Shown here: piece by piece, positions 1 to 7,906 of the stretch | Position numbering within the stretch: position 1 is the stretch's first letter | Layout of the letters: every line of letters begins with the position of its first letter | Assembly: GCF_001949145.1 (NCBI RefSeq) | Contig: NW_019091611.1 | Span: forward strand, 275,574 to 294,757 | Reading direction: 5' to 3' | Length of the DNA stretch: 19,184 bases | DNA from: Acanthaster planci | Taxonomy: Eukaryota > Echinodermata > Asteroidea > Valvatida > Acanthasteridae | The notes under the pieces: model-generated | Databases searched by the model: none | The model's input: only the letters and a program-made list of their open reading frames with translations | Told to the model about the DNA's origin: nothing | Program-made: the position numbers and the translations under genes

Positions 1-83
1 CGAGCAGAAAATACATGCACCGACTGTTGCTAACCGTGGTCGGCGCGGCAAAAAACAGTCACGGTCGATTGTCAGTTTTGAAA
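1..83 (+). CDS. Candidate host exon, partial (basic, AT-hook-like)
   Basis: An open frame enters from the window edge (codons from base 2) and reads about 27 residues, including a very basic stretch NRGRRGKKQSR that resembles an AT-hook or nuclear localisation signal. It ends in SIVSFE. A GT at 84-85 could serve as donor, leaving one base of the next codon (phase 1). The alternative GT at 90-91 is also phase 1, but joining it to the exon at 632 would create a TAA stop, so 83 is preferred. The segment has higher GC than the following AT-rich DNA, which fits coding sequence. I do not recognise the protein. A chromatin- or DNA-binding role is inferred only from the basic motif and from the possible zinc-finger start at the end of the next exon candidate. 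Confidence 0.35.
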
Positions 84-631
84 GTACATGTAAAATTGTT
101 TTTCTGCCAGATTTTTAAGTGTTTAAACGAAGTGTGAATGAGGTCATTTGCAATTTTGTCTTTCTGAAAGTTAAGCCAAATTTTCTTTTCAAGTTGTGGA
201 ACTGGGTAAAATGCGGAACTGGACAAATAGACCTAATGAATGTCATTTTATTTCCTGTTTGTATATTTATATCGTGACTTGTTCAAAAATAGAACAAGTA
301 TAATTTTAGAAGAAAGATCTTGCTTCGAATCTGGCCATCACTGTAGCTTTCCCTGAAATAACCAGAGTAATGTGATTTGTAATATATATCAATTTTTACA
401 TTATAGTTTTATAAATACATGTATGTAGGTGAACATGACTCATAAAATGTACAATGTAATGATTAAAAAATCTGGTACCGAGACATAATAATTTAATTTT
501 TTGGCTCATGTACTGGTATAAACAGCTACATGTACCTGTGAGCTTGTATTTTGTCAATGATTTTACGTCAGAAAAATTCCTCCTTTTCAGTTGATATGTG
601 TTTTCTGGGCTTTGGATTATGTTGATAACAG
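84..631. other. Probable intron, no recognised feature
   Basis: AT-rich sequence between two phase-compatible exon candidates. It contains several TACATGTA-type palindromes (near 413-424 and 526-536). I see no coding signal on the plus strand. The 128-codon antisense frame across 396-782 has no recognisable domain and overlaps the exon candidate at 632-751, so it is not called. Confidence 0.35.
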
Positions 632-751
632 AAGGAACTGTCGCACAGCTTGTGCTCCTGCATGACACACAGGAGCCTGTGGATGTCAGGATCTCGTCTG
701 AAATGTCTGTTGAGGTTACCCGCTCCGAGCAGAAGAAAAGACGGCATGTTT
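632..751 (+). CDS. Candidate host exon, 120 nt, phase 1-1
   Basis: This 120-nt open stretch follows an AG at 630-631 and precedes GTAAAT at 752. It enters with two bases completing a codon and leaves with one base, so it is a symmetric phase 1 exon compatible with the exon ending at 83. The product has a hydrophobic start (GTVAQLVLLHD), an acidic middle (EPVDVRISSEMSVEV) and a basic end (RSEQKKRRHV) that would continue into a Cys codon. The run KKRRHVC looks like the residues just before a C2H2 zinc finger, but the finger itself is not in the window. Codon composition is GC-richer than the flanks. Identity is unknown. The polypyrimidine tract at the acceptor is weak, which lowers confidence. 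Confidence 0.38.
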
Positions 752-1102
752 GTAAATGAAATTGATCGTCCCTTGGAACCAACTATTGGCTCACCACATA
801 GGCCCGCTCAAGTAAATGTGCGTGTGATGCGGAGCACGCTGAGTACGCGCAACGAATTTATTCCAGAATGTGTGTTTTTGCATATATGCAGAATGTGTGC
901 AACAACCCGGTTGTAAAATCTGTCTTACTTTCACCGATTGGGGATGCACTTCAGCTTAGGGCAGATTGGAGACTGCTGGCAAGGATTCTACCCAGTTCTC
1001 CTATCATCCCCAGCAAAGTCTAGTGAACGTTTTGCTAGCTCAAGTCTAGGGATAGGGTAATATAAATTCCTTGGATGAGACCTAGTCATTGTCTTATTTT
1101 CA
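752..1102. other. No recognised feature
   Basis: Continuation of the presumed intron or flank. The plus-strand open frame at 650-916 is an out-of-frame shadow of the exon candidate. An AG at about 854-855 followed by AATGTG would give an in-frame stop if joined to the preceding exon, so it was not used as an acceptor. Confidence 0.4.
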
Positions 1103-1500
1103 CACTGCCAAAAATGGTTTTCTTATTTGGAGGAAAAAAAAATTGAAACAAGTTTTTTTCTAGGGAGTGACACAAGACGCATTTTGGTTTGATCACTTCT
1201 TGTTTTAAGAAACTGCTGTTTATTATTTTTGTGTCTTCTTGATTTAAGAACTTTGAAGTAAGAATTTTTTTCTACCTTTTTCTCATATAAAGAAAAATTG
1301 ACACAATACCTTTTCTTATGGTGTAAGAAAAAAATCTGGTTTAAGATAATTTTCTTATATTTTTTCGTGTATCAAGAAGACCGAGAATAATTTTCTTATT
1401 GAAATTTTCTAGGAAGTTACACAAGAAAAGGTGTTTTCTTTTCTTGAATGAAGAAAATATTTCTTGTGCAATGAAGACTTTTTTCTTGCCATCTGCAGTG
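1103..1500. mobile_element. Snapback MITE-like element (TTTTCTT/AAGAAAA family)
   Basis: The left end reads CACTGCCAAAAATGG and the right end reads CCATCTGCAGTG, an imperfect terminal inverted repeat. Between them the sequence alternates TTTTCTTA-like and TAAGAAAA-like blocks that can fold back on each other. This resembles nonautonomous fold-back elements of fish and marine invertebrates that start CACTGC and are full of TTTTCTT runs; the resemblance is from memory of that architecture. The right border is uncertain: similar motifs continue to about 1609, where another CAGTG occurs. No convincing target-site duplication was seen. It has no coding capacity and would need a transposase supplied elsewhere. 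Confidence 0.5.
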
Positions 1501-2493
1501 TTTTTTTGGGGGGGTACAAGAACTATTTTCTTGACAAGATTTTTTTTCCTTAAAAAAAAAAGGAAAGAATTTTTCTTAAATTTAGTTTCTAAATGTTAGT
1601 CAAGACAGTGTTTCCAATATTATAAAACAAGGTAACATTTCTGAACTCGAACTTTAATCATACCAATTTAAGATTTCTTGGGGAAATGCAGATTTTCTGC
1701 CATGGAACAATATTTTCTGAAGACAGAGTTGATTTCAAGTTTTTTTTCACGACAAATTATGACAAAAAGTGAACAAATATATTTCATTTCAAGTTTACAT
1801 TTGTCTGGTTTATTGTTGACTGCTTGCAATCGTCAGCTGGGCCATTTTGGGTCTGAAATTAACATAGCTGCATAGTGTATGGTATATTCTGTTTCCAGTA
1901 ATTAGGTGCTTAAAAGCTGTTTGAAATATGGTGTGTCTCATTGGTGTTGTGGAAAATACACATGTGAAAACAAAATCATTTGACAAACATCATTTGACAA
2001 GGCTGGCCAAAATATAAATTAGCATCTATAGTACTATACACTGACTTTGTGACATTTGATTTGAATCATTTCATCATGCAATGCGCACATATGGACAACA
2101 ATTTTAAATAATGAATATGTTAAAAGCAAACTTTGAATTTCAAAACTTACTTCTGAGCTGTATGCTTTATTTTTGTTCTCCTATTCATGACAATTCTGAG
2201 GTCCATAATTGTATAAGATTTCACATTTAGTGTGCCGCTGTCAACATGAGCACAGGAAGTGTTCTCTTAGACATACCTAGTAAAACTTGCTTGCACAGTT
2301 CAATATTTTTGCTGCAAAATGTACATAAACACATTTGCAAATTTTGAAACAGCAGATATGAATTTTATACAATTTTTAATCTTACCGATCCTAAAACATC
2401 TGAAACAACAGCTTACCATCACTCTGTAATGACACGTTGAACATCTGAGTGAGAATGGTGAAATAATGTTGGCTGAAGCACATAACAGCTTAC
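1501..2493. other. AT-rich, no firm feature
   Basis: Homopolymer runs (T, G and A tracts at 1501-1562) are followed by AT-rich DNA. On the minus strand a 35-nt segment (about 2279-2313) is bounded by a good acceptor (ATTTTGCAG) and a good donor (GTATGT). If joined in phase after the exon candidate at 2494-2629 it ends in TAG, so it is noted but not called. A 7-nt segment at 2417-2423 is likewise bounded by AG and GTAAGC. Confidence 0.3.
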
Positions 2494-2629
2494 CATCAAA
2501 TCCCCAAATATTGATTGAACTGTTATTGTTATTACCTAACACTTTGAAGGAAGCAGCTACAGAACTCTCAGTGATAAGTTCAAACTCAAAGTTGGCATTA
2601 CAACAAGGATTTTTCCAAGAGAGATCAGA
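2494..2629 (-). CDS. Candidate host exon, 136 nt, minus strand
   Basis: On the minus strand an AG at 2631-2630 precedes an open stretch of 45 codons plus one base that ends at a consensus donor, GATG then GTAAGC at 2493-2488. The product begins SDLSWKNPCCNANFEFEL and ends NNNNSSINIWGFD, with a CC pair and several N-x-S/T sequons (NNSS). That composition would suit an extracellular domain. I do not recognise the family. The open frame runs beyond both borders, so the splice sites, not stop codons, define the exon. The acceptor lacks a strong adjacent pyrimidine tract, although a T-run lies about 50 bases upstream of the AG. It abuts the 3' edge of the minus-strand non-LTR fossil that begins near 2690. 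Confidence 0.33.
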
Positions 2630-2689
2630 CTGATACGCATTATCAGTATGTATTACCACTATTACCCAAAAAAAACACTAAAATTGTTG

Positions 2690-3120
2690 GGAAAATCTCA
2701 TTAGGAGGATCACTGTGCTTCGATTCACCTGTTAACATACATGTACATGTATCAATAGTCTTCCAGATTTTCCTTGGATTAGTGTTAGAAGTACAAAATC
2801 TGCTATCATAGTAATGTTTCTTCTCAGTCCTAATCTCGGAAGTATCTTGGTTTCTTAGATTATAATCAGCCCAATATCATGTAAAACCTGTAGAAACTGC
2901 TATTTTATGTATTTTATCCCTTTCATACATTTTTTGGACACTATCATTATTAATCGATGGAGAAAATCTATCTTTCAATCTCATTGTTTTAAGAGTAACA
3001 TGTACACGTATGTTACATAGGCAAAGAATACATCCTTAAAGTTATCCCAGATAGAGTTAAGATCAGTATTTGGATCATCAAAAGTTGTAGTGATGAAAGA
3101 ACATTTTACCAAATCAGATA
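2690..3120 (-). pseudogene. ORF2 linker (EN-RT spacer) of element A
   Basis: Below the endonuclease, short minus-strand pieces in shifting frames read like the conserved region between endonuclease and reverse transcriptase of CR1/Rex-type elements: MRLKDRFSPSINNDIVQKMY, RDKIHKIAV, TEKKHYYDSRF and NPRKIWKTID. The sequence then fades at about 2690 with a remnant like HSDPPNEI. No YADD-like catalytic block follows, so the element was truncated or its 3' half was replaced by host sequence. Confidence 0.5.
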
Positions 3121-3169
3121 AAAAGGAATTTCCATTAAAACATATAAGTAACAGTTCTAGGATTTTGCA

Positions 3170-3865
3170 AGTTAATGTTTGACAGACCTTTTAAAAACTG
3201 TGTGAATCAAGTGATCACTAAAACATACTTTTAAAACATCAGTACACATAAAAATTGGGGAACAGTTGTTCAAATCACATCTATTAACGAACTTGATTTA
3301 GCTGTAACCCTGGTAGGGGAAAACACGAGTTGAATATTATATATGTTTTCAATAAATTGAATTTTACCATCTATATCACCAAGACAGTAATTTATGTTAA
3401 GATCACCTATGACAATAAGCGAATCAGACTTTAAGTTGCTTTTTCAAGCAAATGAAGTAGAGTCAAAATAGGCAGCCTGGGCACTTGGTGGTCTGTACAC
3501 ATTATCAATAACAAACCAATCGCAAGCAATTTTTATCTTTATCCATGTGTTTTCAGTGTTGAAGTTGTTTAGATCAGCTATACTGAGATATTAACTTCAA
3601 GGTGTCTTTAACATTATCTAAGGCTCCGCCACCCTCTCTATTTCGATCTCTTCAGATCATGTTGTAACCATCGATTTTAATCTCATCAGGGATGGAACTT
3701 TCCAGCCAGGTTTCACAGATACAAGTACATCAATAGAATGGTTCTGAACAATTAATCTAATCTCATCAATTTTTAGTTGTAAAGTGTGAACATTGATAGA
3801 TGCCATCTTATAACCATGGTGAACATTCATATTTAGACCAGTACCAACATTGTTAGTTCTTCTGG
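3170..3865 (-). pseudogene. ORF2 endonuclease (APE-type) fragment of element A
   Basis: The minus strand shows the N-terminal strand-helix of an APE-like endonuclease (KMASINVHTLQLKIDEIR, then a segment like SIDVL and KIDGYN), VYRPPSAQAAYFD, then the catalytic block VIGDLNINY (Asp and Asn present, near 3391-3414) and, after frameshifts, FSDHLIHTVFKR with the SDH catalytic pair near 3211-3220. In an active element this domain nicks target DNA to prime reverse transcription. At least three frame changes and several stops (including TGA within the block after FDSTSFA) make it non-functional. The preserved order and spacing make the identification good. Confidence 0.72.
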
Positions 3866-3989
3866 GGCATTTATGTCATTTAAAATCAGGTTTGAAATAC
3901 CCATTAGCTCTATTAGTTTTATAGCCATCGTTGCTTTCACTGGATAAATGATTGACTGGATAATCACAAAATCAGGAAGAACGGAATAA

Positions 3990-4275
3990 GTGTTAGTCAT
4001 CTCTATTTGCCCTCTATGGTCATGAACTCAGGAGGATCTTTGAAATTTGTTGCAGTAGTTTTCTTTGTGTCCAACAGAAACATTGCACTGGGCCCTTAAA
4101 TTTAAAGTCTTCTGTATGATGGTTGTTTAAGCCACAGAAGAGCATTCTTGTAAGTACGCAGAAAGTTCCTTGGGATCTCTACGATTTCCATGGTCGTCCC
4201 AGGTTCCATGCTTTATTCTTTGTGGGTTGTACCCTATTCGGCTGTTGTCTTTACATGCTTGTTTGCCTCGATTAA
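3990..4275 (-). pseudogene. ORF1 zinc-knuckle region of element A
   Basis: From about 4275 downward the minus strand reads NRGKQACKDNSRIGYN and onward to a Cys-Ser-Ser stretch, then after small frameshifts CGLNNHHTEDF and CNVSVGHKENYC. These resemble two successive CCHC knuckles (C-x2-C-x4-H-x4-C) with some Cys codons lost or shifted. Such knuckles bind element RNA in ORF1 or gag proteins. The first codons are in frame with the esterase-like fragment on the far side of insertion B, showing both belonged to one ORF1. The following minus-strand sequence (about 3990-3870) probably contains the ORF1 end and the ORF1-ORF2 spacer. Confidence 0.5.
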
Positions 4276-5460
4276 TCCTTAGGTTAGCCTGAATTGGTTA
4301 GATGACTCCACTCTAACGTGCAGCTCTTCCAGTATTAATGAAATAAAAAGGAATCTGAATGTAGCTGAATGTGACAGATTGCTAAATTGGTGCTCAAGAA
4401 ACAAACTTGAATTAAACATAAACAAAACCAAATGCATGCTTATTGGCTCAAGGCAGAAAACCGCGATACAGAATTGAACATCCACATTGCTGATAGCCTA
4501 ATTGTCAAAGAAACATCTTGCAAATGCTTGGGAGTTGTTATTGACGAAACACTAAGTTGGGGCCCATAGTTGATTACGTAAGAAAAACAGTCTCATCTAA
4601 ATTAGGTATGTTAAACAGAACTGGAACTATGGTGGACAAAGTAGCCTGCACACACTTTTCATGAGCTTAGTTGTGCCAACTTTAGAATACCGTAGTACGG
4701 TATGGGGAGGAAGATACATATCCCACGATACCATTTTTAACTAATTCCTAAAAAGAGCTGCACGGATAATCCTCAAATGTACCTCTCTCACCCCCTCAGC
4801 AAATATGTTTGCTGCACTGAACTGGGTACCATTTTCTGAGAGAGTTAGATCTGAAAAGACTGTTCTTGTTTTTAAATGTCTAAACAAATTGACTCCTTTG
4901 TATATGGCAGATCTGTTTATGCCATTTACACAGATTAGTGAAACAAGATACTCGGTTAACAAGGCACTTAAAGTCCCTTTAACCAAAAAAGAATGCTACA
5001 TTCAAAGTCTTGCGGTGAAAGGTGCAAAAATATGAAACAATTTGCCAGAGCAACTCTGAAGTATAGACTCCTTAGGGACATTCAGATCAGAACTACGGAA
5101 AGCCATGAACAGTGCCGTGTAGTCCAAAATGCTGATCTATGGAGTTGTTAACTTGGTTGCCAATGTTCATATGAGCCGGATCAGGAATTTCGCTGTGTTC
5201 TTCTTTCCCATAGGGTTTTTGCGTGGTTTTCACCCATCCCGTGATCAGTATTCAATGAATGCCTTGATTATTTAAATGTTCTCATGTGTATGATATGTTA
5301 GTGGTCTGTATTTGTAAATATTAATGTTTGTCATATTTGTCAATTTTACATTCCGTTGTGAGTTTCAAATTTTCTTATTAATTTGTAATGATCGCAGGGC
5401 CCCAATGAAAACCAGTTTGTAACTGTTGAGGCATACCCTGGGTAAAGAAATGGAATAAAG
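4276..5460 (+). mobile_element. Non-LTR retrotransposon fragment B, 5'-truncated, nested in A
   Basis: Plus-strand insertion that splits the ORF1 of element A. It begins inside the reverse transcriptase palm (DDSTL at 4301) and runs to a typical non-LTR 3' end rich in AATAAA-like units (GGAATAAAGAAATCAATAAA at about 5440-5465). The 5' truncation is typical of incomplete target-primed reverse transcription. Left flank GATTAAT and right flank AATTGAAG share only a few bases, so any target duplication is very short or ambiguous. The encoded C-terminal domain resembles CR1/L2/Rex-type elements of the Jockey superfamily. Confidence 0.75.
4293..5121 (+). pseudogene. Reverse transcriptase C-terminal part of element B
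   Basis: The fragment starts at the RT catalytic motif, reading WLDDSTL (both Asp present) where YADD-type motifs lie, then KLELNINKTKCMLIGSRQ, LIVKETSCKCLGVVIDETL, VRKTVSSKLGMLNRTGTMV, and a longer intact frame at 4805-5035 (FAALNWVPFSERVRSEKTV, LTPLYMADLF, KECYIQSLAVKGAKI). The final block has TGA at the position of a conserved Trp (in the usual W-N-x-L-P motif), followed by NNLPEQL and GTFRSELRKAM. At least two indels shift the frame before 4741. The domain order (RT thumb, then the C-terminal region with LxWxP and WNxLP) is characteristic of CR1/L2-like elements. It lacks fingers, endonuclease and ORF1, so it cannot function. Confidence 0.75.
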
Positions 5461-5720
5461 AAATCAATAAATTGAAGGCACCCTTGAGAAAAACTGTTCA
5501 ACCAGTTTTGTGGTTCCACGTTTGTTTAGATGGGCACCGTCAGAATACAAACTGATATCAATTGATCCATCACCGTAAGTAAATGCAGCCACATCATCGA
5601 TGTATTTGCAATCAAGTTTCTTAAAAAAACACATTTTCTTATTCAGCCGAGTAGTAGCGGCATAAAATACACATCAACAACTGTTTCCATCCAAATCACC
5701 CCCAACTTTGACCCAGTACT
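5461..5720 (-). pseudogene. ORF1 C-terminal part, esterase-like, of element A
   Basis: Translated on the minus strand, this stretch has one in-frame TGA near its start and then a run ending YSDGAHLNKRGTTKLVEQFF. The DGxHLNxxGTxKL pattern matches the final Asp-x-x-His block of SGNH-hydrolase-like (esterase) domains that CR1-type non-LTR elements carry in ORF1; the D and H are present here. In active elements ORF1 is an RNA- and lipid-associated chaperone-like protein needed for retrotransposition; this copy is a fragment. The reading frame is cut at the junction with insertion B at about 5461 and resumes, in frame, at about 4275. Confidence 0.6.
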
Positions 5721-5750
5721 GCTCAATGTTCTTGTGTTAAAATGAAAATA

Positions 5751-6327
5751 AAGAAAATGATTATCGAAGATATCTAGACTTCTGGAATACAAAGATTTGT
5801 TAGTGAGTTAATACTAAAGATATCGGTTCATAAAAAAGACCAAAGCTCAATGACATGTAAGAAGTGTAGTGCTCCAAAAATGTAGTCTCAAGGCACATAA
5901 TTGTGTAATTCACATGTTCTATTTGATTCCACTCTCTGATGCAAGGATGGAGGTTACTTGGCTTAGAATGGGTAAAATAGTGAAGAAGTCTGTCCTGAAT
6001 ATTTCATGTGAGGACTGGGTGGCAGATGGGGTGCCTTAGAACTCTGGGAGTGACTTTGTGATGGCACGCAGGTTCTAGTTGGTTTATCTGCCTCCACTAG
6101 AAGTACCCCCCTCAATGGTTGAACAGAGCTAGGTGGTCCGCAGTACTCAATCGATCACCATCTTGTTGGTGCATGCGACTGATGGACACGCTGCGACAAC
6201 ATGCATGCCTTGCCTCGTGCATGCTGAAGTATGTGTACTAAGTTTGAACTCTTCAAAAATGTTAGTGTCTGTGTGTGGATTCTCAAGCTCCAGGCTATCT
6301 AGCTATCTGACTCGTCGTCATCATTTT
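5751..6327. other. No firmly recognised feature
   Basis: Mixed sequence between the non-LTR cluster and the THAP fragment. The plus strand near 5945-6040 has a modest open stretch (MEVTWLRMGKIVKKSV, then CEDWVADGVP before TAG) that looks weakly coding but matches nothing I know. The start of element A's ORF1 may extend a little into 5751-5960, but no motif supports it. Confidence 0.3.
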
Positions 6328-6443
6328 CGTGGCGAACGAAGCAATAATGCACCATGCCTGGGGTACTTTTTCCATTTCCCTTTGAAGTCAAGTAGGCGAT
6401 TGCAACTATGGAACACTGTGTCAGGAAGGTTGGGTCATCGCAG
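6328..6443 (+). pseudogene. THAP-type zinc-finger domain fragment
   Basis: The frame reads GERSNNAPCLGYFFHFPLKS then SRRLQLWNTVSGR. The order SNN..P..GYFxFP, a basic stretch and then LW is the N-terminal half of a THAP domain (C-x2-4-C ... FxFP ... W). THAP domains bind DNA and occur in host regulators and in P-type and ISL2EU-type transposases. The expected first Cys pair is not clearly present (RHHFRGE lies there), so the copy is probably decayed. A CAG followed by GTTAGT at 6441-6449 could be an exon end. The open frame begins upstream at 6133, but the residues before 6310 are not convincing. It may be the 5' part of the transposon whose DDE remnant lies at 13200-13666. Confidence 0.45.
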
Positions 6444-6486
6444 GTTAGTAGCAGCCTAGGTTGTAGTATTATTTAAGCAGGAAGAG

Positions 6487-6609
6487 TTCCATACCGGCCT
6501 AGCCTACCCCTTAAAACTGTGGGATCCAACGTCTGCCCAGCTGTTGCTTTCGGAGCGGGTGGGACATTGGACCCAAAAGTTTTGGAGGTAGGCCTAGGCC
6601 TAAAGTTCC
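6487..6609. repeat. Long imperfect hairpin (inverted repeat)
   Basis: The arm at 6487-6538 (GTTCCATACCGGCCTAGCCT, then AAAACTGTGGGATCC) is the near-complement of 6556-6609 (read back as GGAACTTTAGGCCTAGGCCT, then AAAACTTTTGGGTCC). The two arms are about 52 bases each with a loop of about 17 bases. It accounts for the similar open frames seen on both strands here. It could be a small fold-back MITE or give a hairpin transcript; it carries no protein. Confidence 0.65.
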
Positions 6610-6615
6610 ATGATG

Positions 6616-7140
6616 TAGGCCTACGGCCACCAGTAATTCTTCCCTTCACTTCAGTAATCAGAAAGCAAAAACATTTCCCGAAAAGTTCAATTAAGGAGGA
6701 AAAACAAAGTTGTTTAATTTGAAAACACTTAGAAGTTTTCAGACCAGTTCCATAAGTATTGTGCATGGGGTGTAAAGTGGCGTCCGTATTTAAGCATTGA
6801 GAATGGAAATTAAAGGTTTGCAACTTAACGTCTGGATATTGGGCATAATGTAGACCCGTAAACAGGGCCTGACATATAGGTCTACTCCATCATATATTGG
6901 GCCCCGTCCTGATTGATGGGAATTTCTTTCAAACAAGTTTTTCTGTCAAAGAGAGGAAGCCACGTTACCAATGATTCGCCGCAAATAGGGCCAGGCGTAA
7001 TGTTACTTCAGTACTTGTCCCAACATAGGCCACTATTTTATTTCAACCTCCAACTTGGAATCCAAGTAAGTCATGTAAGTACGCCTAAGAACAGACACTT
7101 TTCAAGTCATGCAAAGTACAATATAGCCAAACTAAAAGGT
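6616..7140. other. No recognised feature
   Basis: Left flank of the DIRS-type element. Open frames here (for example 6913-7200) show no family resemblance and run into the terminal repeat. No target duplication is expected for a tyrosine-recombinase element. Confidence 0.4.
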
Positions 7141-7256
7141 GTACGACGCTCTACCTACCCAAACAGTCACTACATATGCAAGTTTCCCATACGCGTATAG
7201 TTGTTCTTTGAAAAGACTTTATCAACCAAGATTCCCTTTGACCTCCCACTATGCAC
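7141..7256 (+). repeat. DIRS left inverted terminal repeat
   Basis: CTACCTACCCAAACAGTCAC and the following bases (TACATATGCAAG, CCCATACGCGTATAG, GAAAAGAC, CCTTTGAC, CCCACTATG) recur inverted at 12145-12252. By eye there are about a dozen mismatches over roughly 95 aligned bases. The outer boundary is placed at 7141 because the GTACGACGCTC just outside CTACC has a weak counterpart in the internal complementary region; it could be up to about 10 bases off. Confidence 0.82.
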
Positions 7257-7906
7257 TGCAGTCTTGCCGACATGTTTTTCCTTCTTTTCTCAGCGCCATA
7301 TCGCAACAGACGTGTCTTTAAGACATCTTCGAGTTTTTTTCGAGTTCCGTTTTCGCTTCACGGTTTTGTGTTGATTTTAATCATCCGGTCATTGTTTTGA
7401 GTAAACTTTTACCTTGTGTGATTTCAGTCTTGTTGGTAAGAGTGTTAATTCCTTTTTTTTTTTGGTGCCTTTTTCCTTTTTTTTCTGTGTGTGAATTCTG
7501 TAGGTGTTTATACCGTCATTGTAACGAGAAACGGTCACCCTACACTTCCCATAAGCCTTGTTACTTGAGTGGGCACATTCACATGTTAGCGGCCCATATA
7601 ATCCACACCATCCTAGCTGCATGAGAGGGTGGATTGTAATTTTTTGCAGTTTTCCCTTTTGAACGCTCGAGCTGGCGTTCCCTTATTTAAGCAGCCGTTG
7701 TGGATTAAGGCCTAACCGCTTGGTTGGGTGATTCTCGATAAAGCGGTAGGACGGGGACAAGGCCTATCTGCATGAGTGATTCACTCGTAAAGTTGGCTCT
7801 GACGAGGATATAGGCCTTAGCTGCTAGCAGGGGGGGGTTCCAAATGGGATGTGCCTCCTGCTGGACAGTCATGCACGCAGCCAACTGATGTGCCCACAGT
7901 GTTTGC
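7257..7906 (+). other. DIRS 5' leader
   Basis: Sequence between the left terminal repeat and the first gag-like frame. It has T-rich runs (7450-7487) and a G7 run near 7830. Open frames on both strands have low-complexity translations and are not called. The promoter and the start of gag probably lie here, but I cannot place either. Confidence 0.45.

Larger units (their letters stand above)
2690..5750 (-). mobile_element. Non-LTR retrotransposon fossil A (CR1/Rex-like), interrupted
   Basis: Reading the minus strand from about 5750 down, conceptual pieces appear in the order expected for an APE-type non-LTR element: an ORF1 end with an SGNH/esterase-like DGxHLNKRGT motif (5461-5720), a zinc-knuckle-like region (about 4000-4275), the start of an endonuclease domain (about 3860), GDLNINY and SDH endonuclease motifs, and the linker before reverse transcriptase (down to about 2690). 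Stops and frameshifts are frequent. No RT catalytic motif is present, so the 3' half is missing. A second element lies within it at 4276-5460. Assignment to the CR1/Rex branch of the Jockey superfamily rests on ORF1 with esterase and knuckles plus EN, and is provisional. Confidence 0.75.

Noticed and set aside
396-782. 128-codon minus-strand open frame
   Set aside because: It has no recognisable domain, and its translation is Cys/Ser-rich without pattern. It is antisense to a better exon candidate with phase-consistent borders.
2279-2313. 35-nt micro-exon on the minus strand with good splice sites
   Set aside because: In the phase set by the exon candidate at 2494-2629 it ends in TAG. It remains possible only with another upstream exon.
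6473-6823. 116-codon minus-strand and 67-codon plus-strand frames with similar sequence
   Set aside because: The similarity of the two strands is explained by the hairpin at 6487-6609, so neither is evidence of a gene.
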